From NCBI RefSeq assembly GCF_004216555.1, contig NZ_SGWQ01000001.1, forward strand, positions 1 through 64,000: a DNA stretch of 64,000 nt, written 5' to 3'. This stretch comes from Herbihabitans rhizosphaerae. GTDB taxonomy: Bacteria > Actinomycetota > Actinomycetes > Mycobacteriales > Pseudonocardiaceae. Shown here one piece after another: positions 26,026-34,627 of this stretch (position 1 is the first letter of the stretch; the number at the start of each line of letters is the position of its first letter). The position numbers were made by a program, and so were the translations under genes. A model generated the notes under the pieces. It was not told the origin of the DNA, did no database searches, and worked only from the letters and a program-made list of their open reading frames with translations.

Positions 26026-26271
26026 TCAGCCTTCCTCCCACTCGCGATCGGCCTTGTCGGCGGCTTCGGTGCGTTCGCGGGCGATCTCCAGGGCGCGGGA
26101 CGCGGTCGCCTCGTCGGGGTAGGGCCCCAGCCGGTCGGCCGCGCGGCAGATGTCGCCGTGCTCGACCGTGTTGTGCTTCATGCAGAAGTACCAGCCGGGA
26201 TCGGGATTGCCATCTTCAGTCACATATCGAGCCTCAGTCACGCACCGAGCCTCGCATGCGTGCGCACGCAT
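26026..26271 (-). CDS. small conserved protein with GWYFC...KH motif
   Basis: An 81-residue acidic protein with the core DPGWYFCMKHNTVEHGDICR and GPYPDEATASRALEIARER. Proteins with this W-[YF]-x-C-x-KH...GPY arrangement are common small actinobacterial proteins of unknown function. The start is uncertain: ATG 26271 is used, but two GTG codons (26241, 26223) lie within a short direct repeat of GTGACTGA and either is possible. It follows the secretion-like operon by one base but may be independent of it. Confidence 0.6.
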   Translation of the reverse strand: MRAHACEARCVTEARYVTEDGNPDPGWYFCMKHNTVEHGDICRAADRLGPYPDEATASRALEIARERTEAADKADREWEEG

Positions 26272-26272
26272 G

Positions 26273-26725
26273 TCATCTGCTGAACTGGCCCGGCACCCCC
26301 GCCGCCTGGTTGCCCTGCTTCGGAATCGGGTCGAGGCAGGAGACGAGCACCTCGGTGTGCTCGGGGTCTTCAATCCTGCGGCCGGCGCGGTCGCGGTAGA
26401 CCAGTTCGCCGTCGGTGTCGATCTCGACGATGCAGCCCACCTCGGCTAACTGCTCCTCGTCCAGGTCGACCAGCCGCTCGTAGCGCGACGGCACCACCCG
26501 GTACACCGGCCAGGACAGGTGCGCGAACGCCTGATGGAACTCGGCCAGCAGCTGTGTCATCTGGTTCTGCCACGGCAACGGCATGCCGTCGGCCAGCGAC
26601 TTCGGCAGCACCACATAGTCCGGCGTGGTGCCGGGGTGCTCGCCGGCCAGATAGTCCGCGATCGGGCGGCTCGACGTCGGCGGGCCACCCGGCCGCGGGA
26701 TCGGACTCTGGTTGAACATGTTCAT
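26273..26725 (-). CDS. hypothetical protein at the end of the secretion-like operon
   Basis: A 150-residue soluble acidic protein starting MNMFNQSPIPRPGGPP, with a proline-rich N-terminus, a central LPWQNQMTQLLAEFHQAF helix and a C-terminal part with VYRVVPSRYERLV. No family was recognised. ATG 26725 has AAGGAG at good spacing and begins 13 bp after the NlpC/P60 gene, so it belongs to the same transcript. It may be an accessory, cytoplasmic factor of the apparatus. Confidence 0.6.
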   Translation of the reverse strand: MNMFNQSPIPRPGGPPTSSRPIADYLAGEHPGTTPDYVVLPKSLADGMPLPWQNQMTQLLAEFHQAFAHLSWPVYRVVPSRYERLVDLDEEQLAEVGCIVEIDTDGELVYRDRAGRRIEDPEHTEVLVSCLDPIPKQGNQAAGVPGQFSR

Positions 26726-26738
26726 GGGCGACTCCTTC

Positions 26739-27746
26739 TCACACTCCCGGTCGAACGGCCTGGGCGACCAGCTCGCTCTCGTCGAACTTGACCGGCCGGA
26801 TGTGCACCGGAACGCCGGTCTGCTGCGCCTCCACGATCTTGCCGTCACCGAGGTACATCGCGACGTGATGAATGGTCGCCGGGTTGCTCTGGTCGTAGGC
26901 CCAGAACAGCAGGTCACCCGGCTGCGCCTGGCGCACCGGCAGCATCGCGCCGGCCTTGAACTGCTCGCGCGAGGTCCTCGGCAGCGCGATGCCCGAGGAG
27001 CGGTAGGCCTGCACCATCAGGCTGGAGCAGTCGTAGGAGTCCTGCTGGTTGGTCGGCGCGCCCCACACGTACGGCTTGCCCTGCTGGCCGAGTGCCCACT
27101 GCATCGCGCCCCCCGCGGCCCTGGTCGGCGCCGGCAGCAGGTTCCCGACACCCTCACCGCAGCCGGTCGGGTCGGCGATCTGGCCGATGTTGCCGATCAG
27201 GTGCGAGGCCATCGACTCCCACCGGTGATACCGGTCGGGGAAGGCCGAACGCTCGACATCCTGCGCGGACTCGCCGGGACGCTGCTGCTCCCAGCCGGAG
27301 ACGGTCTGCAGCACGTTGTAGAACTTGTTGACCTGGTACACCGGGTCGGTGACCTCGGCGACGCTGCCCCAGCCCATCGAGGGCCGCATCTGGAAGATGC
27401 CCAGCGAGTCGCGGTCGCCGTAGTTGAGGTTGCGCAGGCCGGACTCGGTCATGCCGGCCTGGATCGCGACCTGCCAGGCGCGCGGCGGGAGCTGGCGCTG
27501 CTTGCCGACGTCGATGATCAGCTGGACGATGCGGCGCTGGTCGGTGTTGAGGTTGGCCGCCGCACCCGCGCCGCCCTCAGCCGACGTCGTGGTCGCCGGT
27601 CCGACCGCGGCGTTGCAGCTCATGTTCTCCACGTTCGCCGCGTCCGCCTCCTGATCGTTGGTGATCACGGTGGAGATCGCGCCGGTGGTCAACACGAGAG
27701 CGAAGAATGCCGCCACCACGACGCCGACGATGACCGCGGTGCGCAT
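26739..27746 (-). CDS. NlpC/P60 endopeptidase with lytic-transglycosylase-like domain
   Basis: A 335-residue exported protein with an N-terminal membrane anchor (residues 3-29). Residues 65-190 contain AGMTESGLRNLNYGDRDSLG and IFQMRPSMGWG, a lysozyme-like arrangement with a candidate catalytic Glu101. Residues 210-335 form an NlpC/P60 domain with Cys240 in YDCSSLM and His294 in IHHVAMYLGDG. Both domains cut peptidoglycan. This matches the VirB1-type or TcpG-type hydrolases that open the wall for a conjugation or secretion channel in Gram-positive bacteria. One base separates it from the VirB8-like gene. Confidence 0.8.
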   Translation of the reverse strand: MRTAVIVGVVVAAFFALVLTTGAISTVITNDQEADAANVENMSCNAAVGPATTTSAEGGAGAAANLNTDQRRIVQLIIDVGKQRQLPPRAWQVAIQAGMTESGLRNLNYGDRDSLGIFQMRPSMGWGSVAEVTDPVYQVNKFYNVLQTVSGWEQQRPGESAQDVERSAFPDRYHRWESMASHLIGNIGQIADPTGCGEGVGNLLPAPTRAAGGAMQWALGQQGKPYVWGAPTNQQDSYDCSSLMVQAYRSSGIALPRTSREQFKAGAMLPVRQAQPGDLLFWAYDQSNPATIHHVAMYLGDGKIVEAQQTGVPVHIRPVKFDESELVAQAVRPGV

Positions 27747-27747
27747 C

Positions 27748-28365
27748 TCAGGACACCTTGTCGTAGTGCCCGACGCGCCATCCCTGGGGCGTCTTGATCA
27801 GGTCGATGGCGATCACGCCGCCGTCGGTGGGCTGTTCGAGGCGCATCTCGGTGGTGTAGGACGACTTCACCACGGCCGGCCCGGTGAGCGCCGTCGCCGG
27901 CACGTTGGCCGGCTCCACCTTGGACATCGGACCGAGCTGTTCCTCCAGCATGTAGGGCCGCAGCGCGGCCACCCACTGCGCGTTGGTGATGCCCTGCGGG
28001 TGCGTCACCCAGGCCTGCGCCCACTTGGTGGCGATCTCCAGCGCCTGCGGGTCGGTCGGGGCGGTGACGAGCTGCGGCTGCGGTGGCGGGAGCCGGGTGG
28101 GCAGCGGGCTGGTCGCCCCGGGGGTGGTCGCCCCCGGCTGGGTGCCCTGCGCCTGGGTCGACGACGGCTGTCCGGCACCGGTCGGCGTGCCGGCGGCCGG
28201 CTGGTTGCTCCCGGAGTCGAGCAGCTTCGGCAGCATGATCCCGATCGCGGTGACGATCACGGCCAGCAGGAAGACCGTGATCACCAGGTGCCTCGGTGAA
28301 CGCATCGGCCAGCCCCAGAGACGGCGGTACACGGCCGCTCTGCCTCGGTTCGTGCGGATCGGCAT
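27748..28365 (-). CDS. single-pass membrane protein, VirB8/TcpC-like candidate
   Basis: A 205-residue protein. A short basic cytoplasmic part precedes one membrane helix (HLVITVFLLAVIVTAIGIML, about 26-45), then a Ser/Pro/Thr-rich linker and a C-terminal domain of about 110 residues with ALEIATKWAQAWV and TEMRLEQPTDGGVIAIDLI, which looks like an NTF2-type fold as in VirB8 and TcpC. That assignment rests on topology, size and context. The ATG has a strong GGGGAGGGGAG site. It lies 11 bp after the channel-like gene. Confidence 0.55.
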   Translation of the reverse strand: MPIRTNRGRAAVYRRLWGWPMRSPRHLVITVFLLAVIVTAIGIMLPKLLDSGSNQPAAGTPTGAGQPSSTQAQGTQPGATTPGATSPLPTRLPPPQPQLVTAPTDPQALEIATKWAQAWVTHPQGITNAQWVAALRPYMLEEQLGPMSKVEPANVPATALTGPAVVKSSYTTEMRLEQPTDGGVIAIDLIKTPQGWRVGHYDKVS

Positions 28366-28376
28366 CTCCCCTCCCC

Positions 28377-30431
28377 TCAGCGGATCACGGCGTCGGTGTC
28401 ACGGGGGCCATCGCGCAAGTCCATGCGGCGCTGCGCCGTGCGGTCGCGCACCTCGAGCCCTCGGGACGGTCGGTAGACCACGTGGACCGGGCGGCCGGCG
28501 ACCACCTCGCTGTCGGCCGGCCTCGGCGGCGGCTGCGCGGGTGACGGCTCCATGTACTCGCGGCGTGATCCGCCGTCGCGGCGCGGCGGCGTGATGTGCG
28601 ACGCGACCACGACCGCGTCCTCACCGCGGTCCCAGCCCCGGTCGGCGACCGGCACGGTGTCGGTCACGCGACTGGCCGTGGCGCGCACGATCCCTCCGTG
28701 TGAAACCCGATCGCCGGGGCCGAGCGCCGGGTTCAGGTCGGGTCGCGCGCCGATCCCCGCGGCACCTCCGGCCGGCGGCAACGCGCCCGCCGGTGTCCGG
28801 ACGGCGAGGCCGGGCCCGCCCGGGTAACCGCCCAGGTTCTGCCGGGTGTCGAGGCGCTCGGCGGTCGCGGCGACCGGGTGCGACGCCTCCGGCCGCGGGC
28901 GCCTGACCTGCGGCCTCGGCGCGGTCCCGTCCGCTTCGCCGTCGCGCACGTGCTCCCAGAACTCGTCCTGCGGCGTGGGCTCGTTGCCCTTCTTCTTCCG
29001 GAACCGCGAGAACAACCCGCCGCTCGCCGGCATGCTCGCGCCCGTCGCGGAGACCGACATCTCCAGCATCTGCCACATGCGCCGCATCGGCTTCCCGACG
29101 AAGAAGAAGATCAGCGTCACCAACCCGGCGAGCAGCATCTGGGTCAGCAGTGAAAGCTGCGACGTCGGCGAGAAAATCAGCTGCAGGAACTTGAAGTGAA
29201 TTCCGGCGAGGACAGCGAGTACGAGCACGTTCAGGATTACCGCACCGGCAGCTCTCCCTACTCGCCGCAGGACGTCATGGTGGAGCATGGCCAGCAGGCC
29301 GAGTACCGGAGCCGCGAGCGTCAGCACCCGCAGAAGCACTTGCGCCAGTAGAACCGCAAGCTTGGCGAGCAGTTGGAAGAGTGCATAGACGAAGCTCTGC
29401 AGCATCGCCAGCAGGCCGGAGCCGGTCCGGCTCCCATCGGTACCTTTGAAATACCCGGTCGCCGGCCCCAGTTGGGTCGCTATCTGCTTGTACTCGGCCT
29501 TCTTCGCGTCCATTTTTGCCTGGTCGGCGTCACGACCGGTGATGACATCGTCGCGCGTCCACGCTTGCGCGTCCAGCAACCGGCGGCCGAATTCGACCGC
29601 CTTCGCGTCATCCGGCTTGCCGAACTCGCCCCGCAACCAGTTGTCATAGACGACACGATTGTGCAGGTCGGCCGGCAGAACATGCTGCGGGAACCTCGGG
29701 CTTGCCGGATCGACGAACCCACCTTGGATCGCATTCGTTGTGTCAACGATGAAATTGTCGATACGTGTGTAGTTGTTGACGAGAAGCATTGTCGAAGCCG
29801 CGAGCCACATGCCCCCCAGGGCAAACAGCGTCCGCTTACTAATCGTGGCCAGGTCACCGCGCCAGATGTGCCTGAACAGCAGAATGGCCAGAATCAGCAT
29901 CACCAGGCCGAACATCTGCATGTACACGTTGTCGAAAACCGCGCTCGCAACTTGGCCGATCTGATGGTTGAGACCGCCTAGAACGCCGCCGTCAAGAAGT
30001 GTGTAATGTAGCGAGTTCGTCGCACCGACAACGTTCTTCCCTATATTGAAGAGCTCGTTGCCCGCCCAGGTGTCAATAGTCGCGTTCGGATCGGTGACAC
30101 TCTTCGACAACACACAGTTGTCGTCGTAGACATTCCACACCATTCCGGCGTAGCCGTAAATGAGGTAGGGACTGTCTTTCTCGCCGTTGCCGATGGCCGG
30201 GTCGAGGGCGCCGACCATGCCGGAGCCGGGGCGTTCGGGGTTGGGAGCGGTGCCGCATTCCTGGGCGAGTGCCGGAGTGGCTCCGATGAAGGTGTGCAGG
30301 CCGATGATCGCGATGACGGCAAGCAGCGACCTGAACCGTGGGGAACGGTTCGTGCGCGCAGGGTCACGTCTCCTCCGCCGCCGCGCCCGGTAAAGGAGCG
30401 CGGCGGCGACCACCACCAGCACCGTGATCAT
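28377..30431 (-). CDS. polytopic membrane protein, VirB6/TrbL-like candidate
   Basis: A 684-residue protein. After an N-terminal hydrophobic part and a second segment ending ATPALAQ (signal-like), there is an extracellular region with Cys residues, then several membrane helices (about 155-180, 190-210, 320-420), and a long cytoplasmic, proline- and arginine-rich C-terminus (about 445-684). Topology and place next to a VirB4 ATPase fit a VirB6/TrbL channel component. The DNA for residues of about 85-430 (roughly 29150-30180) is clearly poorer in GC and in GC-ending codons than the rest of the same gene. ATG 30431 overlaps the ATPase stop. Confidence 0.65.
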   Translation of the reverse strand: MITVLVVVAAALLYRARRRRRRDPARTNRSPRFRSLLAVIAIIGLHTFIGATPALAQECGTAPNPERPGSGMVGALDPAIGNGEKDSPYLIYGYAGMVWNVYDDNCVLSKSVTDPNATIDTWAGNELFNIGKNVVGATNSLHYTLLDGGVLGGLNHQIGQVASAVFDNVYMQMFGLVMLILAILLFRHIWRGDLATISKRTLFALGGMWLAASTMLLVNNYTRIDNFIVDTTNAIQGGFVDPASPRFPQHVLPADLHNRVVYDNWLRGEFGKPDDAKAVEFGRRLLDAQAWTRDDVITGRDADQAKMDAKKAEYKQIATQLGPATGYFKGTDGSRTGSGLLAMLQSFVYALFQLLAKLAVLLAQVLLRVLTLAAPVLGLLAMLHHDVLRRVGRAAGAVILNVLVLAVLAGIHFKFLQLIFSPTSQLSLLTQMLLAGLVTLIFFFVGKPMRRMWQMLEMSVSATGASMPASGGLFSRFRKKKGNEPTPQDEFWEHVRDGEADGTAPRPQVRRPRPEASHPVAATAERLDTRQNLGGYPGGPGLAVRTPAGALPPAGGAAGIGARPDLNPALGPGDRVSHGGIVRATASRVTDTVPVADRGWDRGEDAVVVASHITPPRRDGGSRREYMEPSPAQPPPRPADSEVVAGRPVHVVYRPSRGLEVRDRTAQRRMDLRDGPRDTDAVIR

Positions 30432-33400
30432 GCGGCGTCTTCCCTGCCACGGCCGCGCTTGTCCTTGCCGTCCGAGTCGCCGCCGGTCCGCTCGGCCGGC
30501 GGCTGTTCGGCGATCTGCTCCTCGGTCAGCCCGAGCTCCATGTCGGCGGCCAGCTCGAAGTCCGCCTCGGCCTCGGGGTCATCGGGCGGCTCCGGCACGA
30601 CCGGCGCGGTCTGCTCGGTGCCACCAGCGGTCGCCCTCTCGGTGTCGCCCCCGCTGTCGCGCATCGCGTCCGGCGTGGTGTCCATGACCGTGCGCAGGTG
30701 ATCGAGGTGCGGGCCGGAGAAGTCGACCCTGATCCGCTCCACCCCGCCGGCACCGTCACCGAACACGAACTGGCGCGGTGCGAGGTCCCGCTCGACCCCG
30801 CCGCGCTGCACGCCCGGCCGCCGGCCCAACGACGCGACCACCTGCTCGTAGCCGACCCCCACCGGTACCTTCAGCAGCCGCAGCGCGTCCGCCTGCGCCG
30901 GCTCGTCGTCCAGCCGCCCGACGAACACCGAGTCCAACAGTGAGACGAACCCCTGGATGCGCAGGAAGTCCGCGGGAATCTGAGACGACAGCAGCACCCG
31001 GACGTTCCACTTTCGGGAGTCACGAGCGAACCGGTTCATCAGCACCCGGCCGGTCGGCACCTCGGACAGGAAGAACGCCTCGTCGATCCACACGCCCTTG
31101 CGCACGTCCTTGGGCCGCTCGTAGATCGACCGCTGGGTGAGCCACGCGGCCAGGTTGAGCATCTCCACGCCCAGCGCCTCGGCGTCGGTCCAGTGCTCCC
31201 GGCCCGCGTCCTTGGGCAGCGTCAGACCCGCCATGGTGAGCACGGTCAGCCGGTCGTCGCGCGCCTCGTCGTACGGGTCGGCGTCGTGCTCGGGGATCAG
31301 CAGCGACATCCGCTCGCGCATCTCGTCGAGGAAGTCGGCGACGATCGTGGCGTGCTCGTGGTGCTCGGAGGCGTCGCGGCGCAGCGCCTCGAACACCATG
31401 CCCGGGTTCGCGTCCACCCGACCGCCGACGGTCCGCACCGCGCGCAGCAGCACGATCCTGGTCTGCGGCAGGCGCGCCACCTCGTAGGGCAGCAGGCCGG
31501 ACAGCACGTCCAGCACGAGCCGCCGGCGGGTGGCCGCCGCCATGGCCTTCTCCCGCCGCCACGCCCGCTCCGGGTCGTCCTCGTCCAGGAAGTGCTCGAG
31601 CAGCGGCTCGGCCACCACGCGGTACGGGTTCAGGATGCCCGGCTGGGCGTTGAGCAGGTTGATCGGCCGCGCGTACGGCCGCAGTTCGGGCAGGTCGCAC
31701 AGCCGGGACAGCGGGCCGGACGGGTCGAGCACGGTCCAGTGCGCGCCGGCGCGCAGCGTCTTGTACACGATGCCGCCGCCGAGGAACGACTTGCCGCCAC
31801 CCAGGCCCGCCACCATCGCGGTGAGGCCGGACGAGTCGCGGATCTCCTGCGCCATCCACGGGTCCCAGGCCACCGGCCGGCGGGTCGCCGTGACGGTCTC
31901 GCCGAGCAGGATGCCGCGCCGGTCGCCCACCTCGGCGGTGGCGGTCGGCACCGAGGCGGCCGCCCACACGACCGAGCCGCGCCGCAGGTACGCGCCGTTG
32001 GACAGCGGTTCGCCCGGGATGAACTCGCGGGCCAGCGAGTACTGCGCCTCCGGATGCTCGATCGCGATCTTGGGCTTGTACAGGTCGAGCAGCTGCTGGG
32101 CCAGACGCAGCGCGTCCTTCTCGGTCGGGCCGGACACCGCGAGCCGCCACCAGGAGCGCACCCTGGTGGCCAGCGCGGTGAAGCCGGAGGTCATCTCGTC
32201 GTCGATCTCCAGCACCCGGGACGCCTGGCGGGCCAGTGACTGGGGCGGCTCCAGCTCGTGCTCGTCGGTGTAGTGGCGCACCTGCGAGCGGACCTTGTTC
32301 ATCTGCCGCTGCAGCTCGCCCTGCACCTCCTCCGGCCGGCGCACGTAGATGCGGGCGGACCACTCCACCGCGGCGGGCAGCCGGTCGGCCCGCTGCACCC
32401 ACGGGTCATCGATCTCGGGGATCTGCAGGCCGTGCATCTGCCCGACGGTGAGCACCGCGACGTGCCGGGAGACGCCGGCGTTGGAGCCGGTGCGCCCGCG
32501 CACGGTGACCGTCGGCGAGTACGGCTCGGAGTGGAAGTCGGCCGCGTCGGTGAAGCTGGCCAGGTCCTCCGGCTCCCAGGCGGCACCGGGCACGGCCGGC
32601 AGGTTGCGCGGCGCCGGCAGCCCGAGCGAGCAGGAGCGGTGCATCAGCCAGGACATCTCCTCGGCCGTGACCGGACGCCCGTCCAGGCCGGCGGAGCCGA
32701 TCACCTGGTCGAGGTGCTCCACCTCGCTCTCCAGCGCGACCAGCTCAGCGTCCACGGCGTCCGGGAACACCCTGCGCAGCACCGGGGCGACCCGCTCGAC
32801 CGCGCGGTCCATCACGTTGCGGACCTGCACCTGGACGCCGAGGTAGACCTCCTTCTCGGCCATCGAGCGGCCCATCAGCTGCTGCTGTTCGCCGATCAGG
32901 TAGTCGTCGAAGCTCAGCGCGCCCTGGCTGTCCGGCAGCCGGTTCACCGCGTTGTGCACGTGCGCCTCGGCCCACATCCGGATCGGATACGGGCGGGTGG
33001 TGACGCGCAGGTGCAGCCAGCGGCCGTGCAGTTCGGCGTACTGGCCGGCGATGGCGGCGATCAGGTCCTGCCGCTGCGAGTCCGACCGGAACGACCAGCG
33101 CTGCGGCGCGAGCCTGTACCAGGCGTACACCTCGGCGCCGGTGCGCAGCAGGTGTCCGTCGATGCTGCGCGCCTCGATCGACGGCGTGTAGCTCGGGATG
33201 GCGGCCTCACCGGGTAGCCGCTGGCCGCGCTTGCGGGCGCGCTTGGCCTTCGGCGGCTTGCCCCGCGGTGGAGGCGGCGGCATGGGCGGCCGACCCTGGG
33301 GTACCGGGGGCCGGGGTACGAGTTCACCGCGGGAACCACCGGGAGGGCCCGCCGGGTGAGCCGGCTGCCCGGTGCCTGGCTGGGCACCGGGCGGACCTTG

Positions 33401-33445
33401 CGCGAACGGGTCGAGCTGTTCGCGCTTACGTCGGCGGCCGAACAC
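30428..33445 (-). CDS. VirB4-like secretion/conjugation ATPase
   Basis: A 1005-residue ATPase. A proline-rich N-terminus (1-85) is followed by a TraC/VirB4-type N-domain and the motor domain. Walker A is AGLGGGKS (about 549-556) and Walker B is VWIDEAFFL (about 783-791); LSSQIPADFLR further on matches the sensor region of these enzymes. The acidic C-terminus (from about 920) is unstructured. VirB4 enzymes power pilus assembly or substrate transfer in type IV systems. GTG 33445 overlaps the preceding membrane-protein gene by 20 bp. No separate VirD4/TraG coupling ATPase is visible. Confidence 0.8.
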   Translation of the reverse strand: MFGRRRKREQLDPFAQGPPGAQPGTGQPAHPAGPPGGSRGELVPRPPVPQGRPPMPPPPPRGKPPKAKRARKRGQRLPGEAAIPSYTPSIEARSIDGHLLRTGAEVYAWYRLAPQRWSFRSDSQRQDLIAAIAGQYAELHGRWLHLRVTTRPYPIRMWAEAHVHNAVNRLPDSQGALSFDDYLIGEQQQLMGRSMAEKEVYLGVQVQVRNVMDRAVERVAPVLRRVFPDAVDAELVALESEVEHLDQVIGSAGLDGRPVTAEEMSWLMHRSCSLGLPAPRNLPAVPGAAWEPEDLASFTDAADFHSEPYSPTVTVRGRTGSNAGVSRHVAVLTVGQMHGLQIPEIDDPWVQRADRLPAAVEWSARIYVRRPEEVQGELQRQMNKVRSQVRHYTDEHELEPPQSLARQASRVLEIDDEMTSGFTALATRVRSWWRLAVSGPTEKDALRLAQQLLDLYKPKIAIEHPEAQYSLAREFIPGEPLSNGAYLRRGSVVWAAASVPTATAEVGDRRGILLGETVTATRRPVAWDPWMAQEIRDSSGLTAMVAGLGGGKSFLGGGIVYKTLRAGAHWTVLDPSGPLSRLCDLPELRPYARPINLLNAQPGILNPYRVVAEPLLEHFLDEDDPERAWRREKAMAAATRRRLVLDVLSGLLPYEVARLPQTRIVLLRAVRTVGGRVDANPGMVFEALRRDASEHHEHATIVADFLDEMRERMSLLIPEHDADPYDEARDDRLTVLTMAGLTLPKDAGREHWTDAEALGVEMLNLAAWLTQRSIYERPKDVRKGVWIDEAFFLSEVPTGRVLMNRFARDSRKWNVRVLLSSQIPADFLRIQGFVSLLDSVFVGRLDDEPAQADALRLLKVPVGVGYEQVVASLGRRPGVQRGGVERDLAPRQFVFGDGAGGVERIRVDFSGPHLDHLRTVMDTTPDAMRDSGGDTERATAGGTEQTAPVVPEPPDDPEAEADFELAADMELGLTEEQIAEQPPAERTGGDSDGKDKRGRGREDAA

Positions 33446-33875
33446 CGGCGACCTCCCTGGTTGGTGCGTGTCGATGCTGTGTCGCGCGCCGGGATCGGCG
33501 CCGGTCGGTGGAGCGCGGCAGTTCTGATCTCACCCGGATGCGGGCCGCGCTGACCGCTCCTCCGGTGCCGCTCGGGGTTTCGCGGGGTGCGCTGAGCTCC
33601 CGCGCCCACATGGTCATCACGGGCCCGAGCGGCCGCTCGTGGCTGATCCGCGCACAGATGATCCGGGTGAGCACGATCGCGATGACCAGTGCCCACGCGG
33701 TGCTGAAGAAGCCGAAGCTGACGCCGAGCTGCCGCTCGACGGTGAGTACGACGAGGAACATCACGGCGCCGACGCCCCATGCCACATAGCGGGCTCGCCA
33801 CGGGAAGGTGGCCTTGGGTGGGCCGAGCCATACCGCGTCGACGCGGTACACGTCGTCGTCAGTGCGTATCCGCAC
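33426..33875 (-). CDS. two-helix membrane protein, VirB3/PrgI/TcpE-like candidate
   Basis: A 149-residue protein with two adjoining membrane segments (about 31-47 and 53-72) and a basic tail rich in Arg, Thr and Pro. Size, topology and position directly ahead of the VirB4 gene are those of VirB3 or PrgI/TcpE-type components, but no motif proves it. GTG 33875 is the start used. The last 20 bases overlap the ATPase gene. Confidence 0.5.
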   Translation of the reverse strand: MRIRTDDDVYRVDAVWLGPPKATFPWRARYVAWGVGAVMFLVVLTVERQLGVSFGFFSTAWALVIAIVLTRIICARISHERPLGPVMTMWARELSAPRETPSGTGGAVSAARIRVRSELPRSTDRRRSRRATQHRHAPTREVAGVRPPT

Positions 33876-33896
33876 GCGTGATCACCGGGCCCTGGG

Positions 33897-34181
33897 TCAG
33901 GTGAACAGCCCGGCGATCCAGGCGCCGATGTTCTTTCCTGCGTTCGTGGTCACAGCGAGGCCGATGATCGCGAGCGCGACGATCACGCCGCCGAGCCGGC
34001 GCATGACCCCGGCGTTGTCACCCTTCCCGCCGCCGAGCCAGAGCAGCAGCAGGGCGACCACGAGAAGCAGGAGCGGAATCAGGTTGTCCAGGATCCAGCT
34101 CTGCAGACCGCCGGTGGACACCTCAGTTCCTGGCTGAGGTGGCGGCTGCTGCGCCAGGGTCTGGAGGATCAACGAGGTCAT
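33897..34181 (-). CDS. small two-helix protein, pilin/TcpD-like candidate
   Basis: A 94-residue protein: a Gln/Pro-rich N-terminus, a membrane helix (about 33-49), a short glycine-rich basic loop (GGGKGDNAGVMRR) and a second helix (about 62-82). This is the layout of VirB2-type pilins and of small TcpD-like proteins. It is the first gene of the leftward operon. Its identity is inferred from context and topology. Confidence 0.5.
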   Translation of the reverse strand: MTSLILQTLAQQPPPQPGTEVSTGGLQSWILDNLIPLLLLVVALLLLWLGGGKGDNAGVMRRLGGVIVALAIIGLAVTTNAGKNIGAWIAGLFT

Positions 34182-34287
34182 CTCGTACTCCCAAGTGCGG
34201 GCAACGACGGAGCGTTTCGGGGCGCTGCCGCGCGGCCGGTCTGTGCTGTGCCTATCGAGTAGAACATGACTGGTTCACGAGGTGTAG

Positions 34288-34316
34288 TGGTAACGGTGCG
34301 TTCCGTTGATCGTCAA
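34288..34316 (-). promoter_or_regulatory. candidate promoter of the secretion-like operon
   Basis: On the minus strand TTGACG (34311-34316) is followed after 17 bp by TTACCA (34288-34293), about 105 bp ahead of the first gene. The -35 is good but the -10 is weak. No gene is visible in 34182-34627; this promoter and the SOS box are its only recognisable signals. Confidence 0.4.
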
Positions 34317-34561
34317 GGAGCCCTCCCACGCGCGTTGTGCGACATCTGACCACACACATCATCGTGCGTCGGACCCTGGTCATGCGTTATGACCACCCGA
34401 TCTGCGCATTAGCCAACCGGTTTCATCACGCACGTCCAGCCGTCGTTCACCGTAGGTGTGACAAGTCACGTTGGGAAGGCTGATGGTTGCGCGGAAGAAC
34501 TTAACCCGATCGGCGGAACGTGTGACCGAGCGGCCCCACTCCACCGTCGCCTGACGTAGTC

Positions 34562-34577
34562 TCGAACACATGTTCGA
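34562..34577. promoter_or_regulatory. SOS box (LexA site)
   Basis: TCGAAC-ACAT-GTTCGA matches the actinobacterial/mycobacterial LexA consensus TCGAACN4GTTCGA at every defined position. It lies between rnpB and the leftward secretion-like operon, about 380 bp ahead of the first gene. The regulated transcript is not obvious. Confidence 0.7.
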
Positions 34578-34627
34578 CAACATACTTCGCGACCGACATG
34601 ATCGCCAGGCTGGCCATCGCCGAGAGG

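Noticed and set aside
26026-34181. Complete integrative conjugative element
   Set aside because: No integrase, relaxase, excisionase, tRNA target or flanking direct repeats were seen.
34380-34583. Leftward 67-codon frame whose start overlaps the SOS box
   Set aside because: Codon third positions show no GC preference and there is no ribosome site; a real SOS-controlled small gene cannot be fully excluded.
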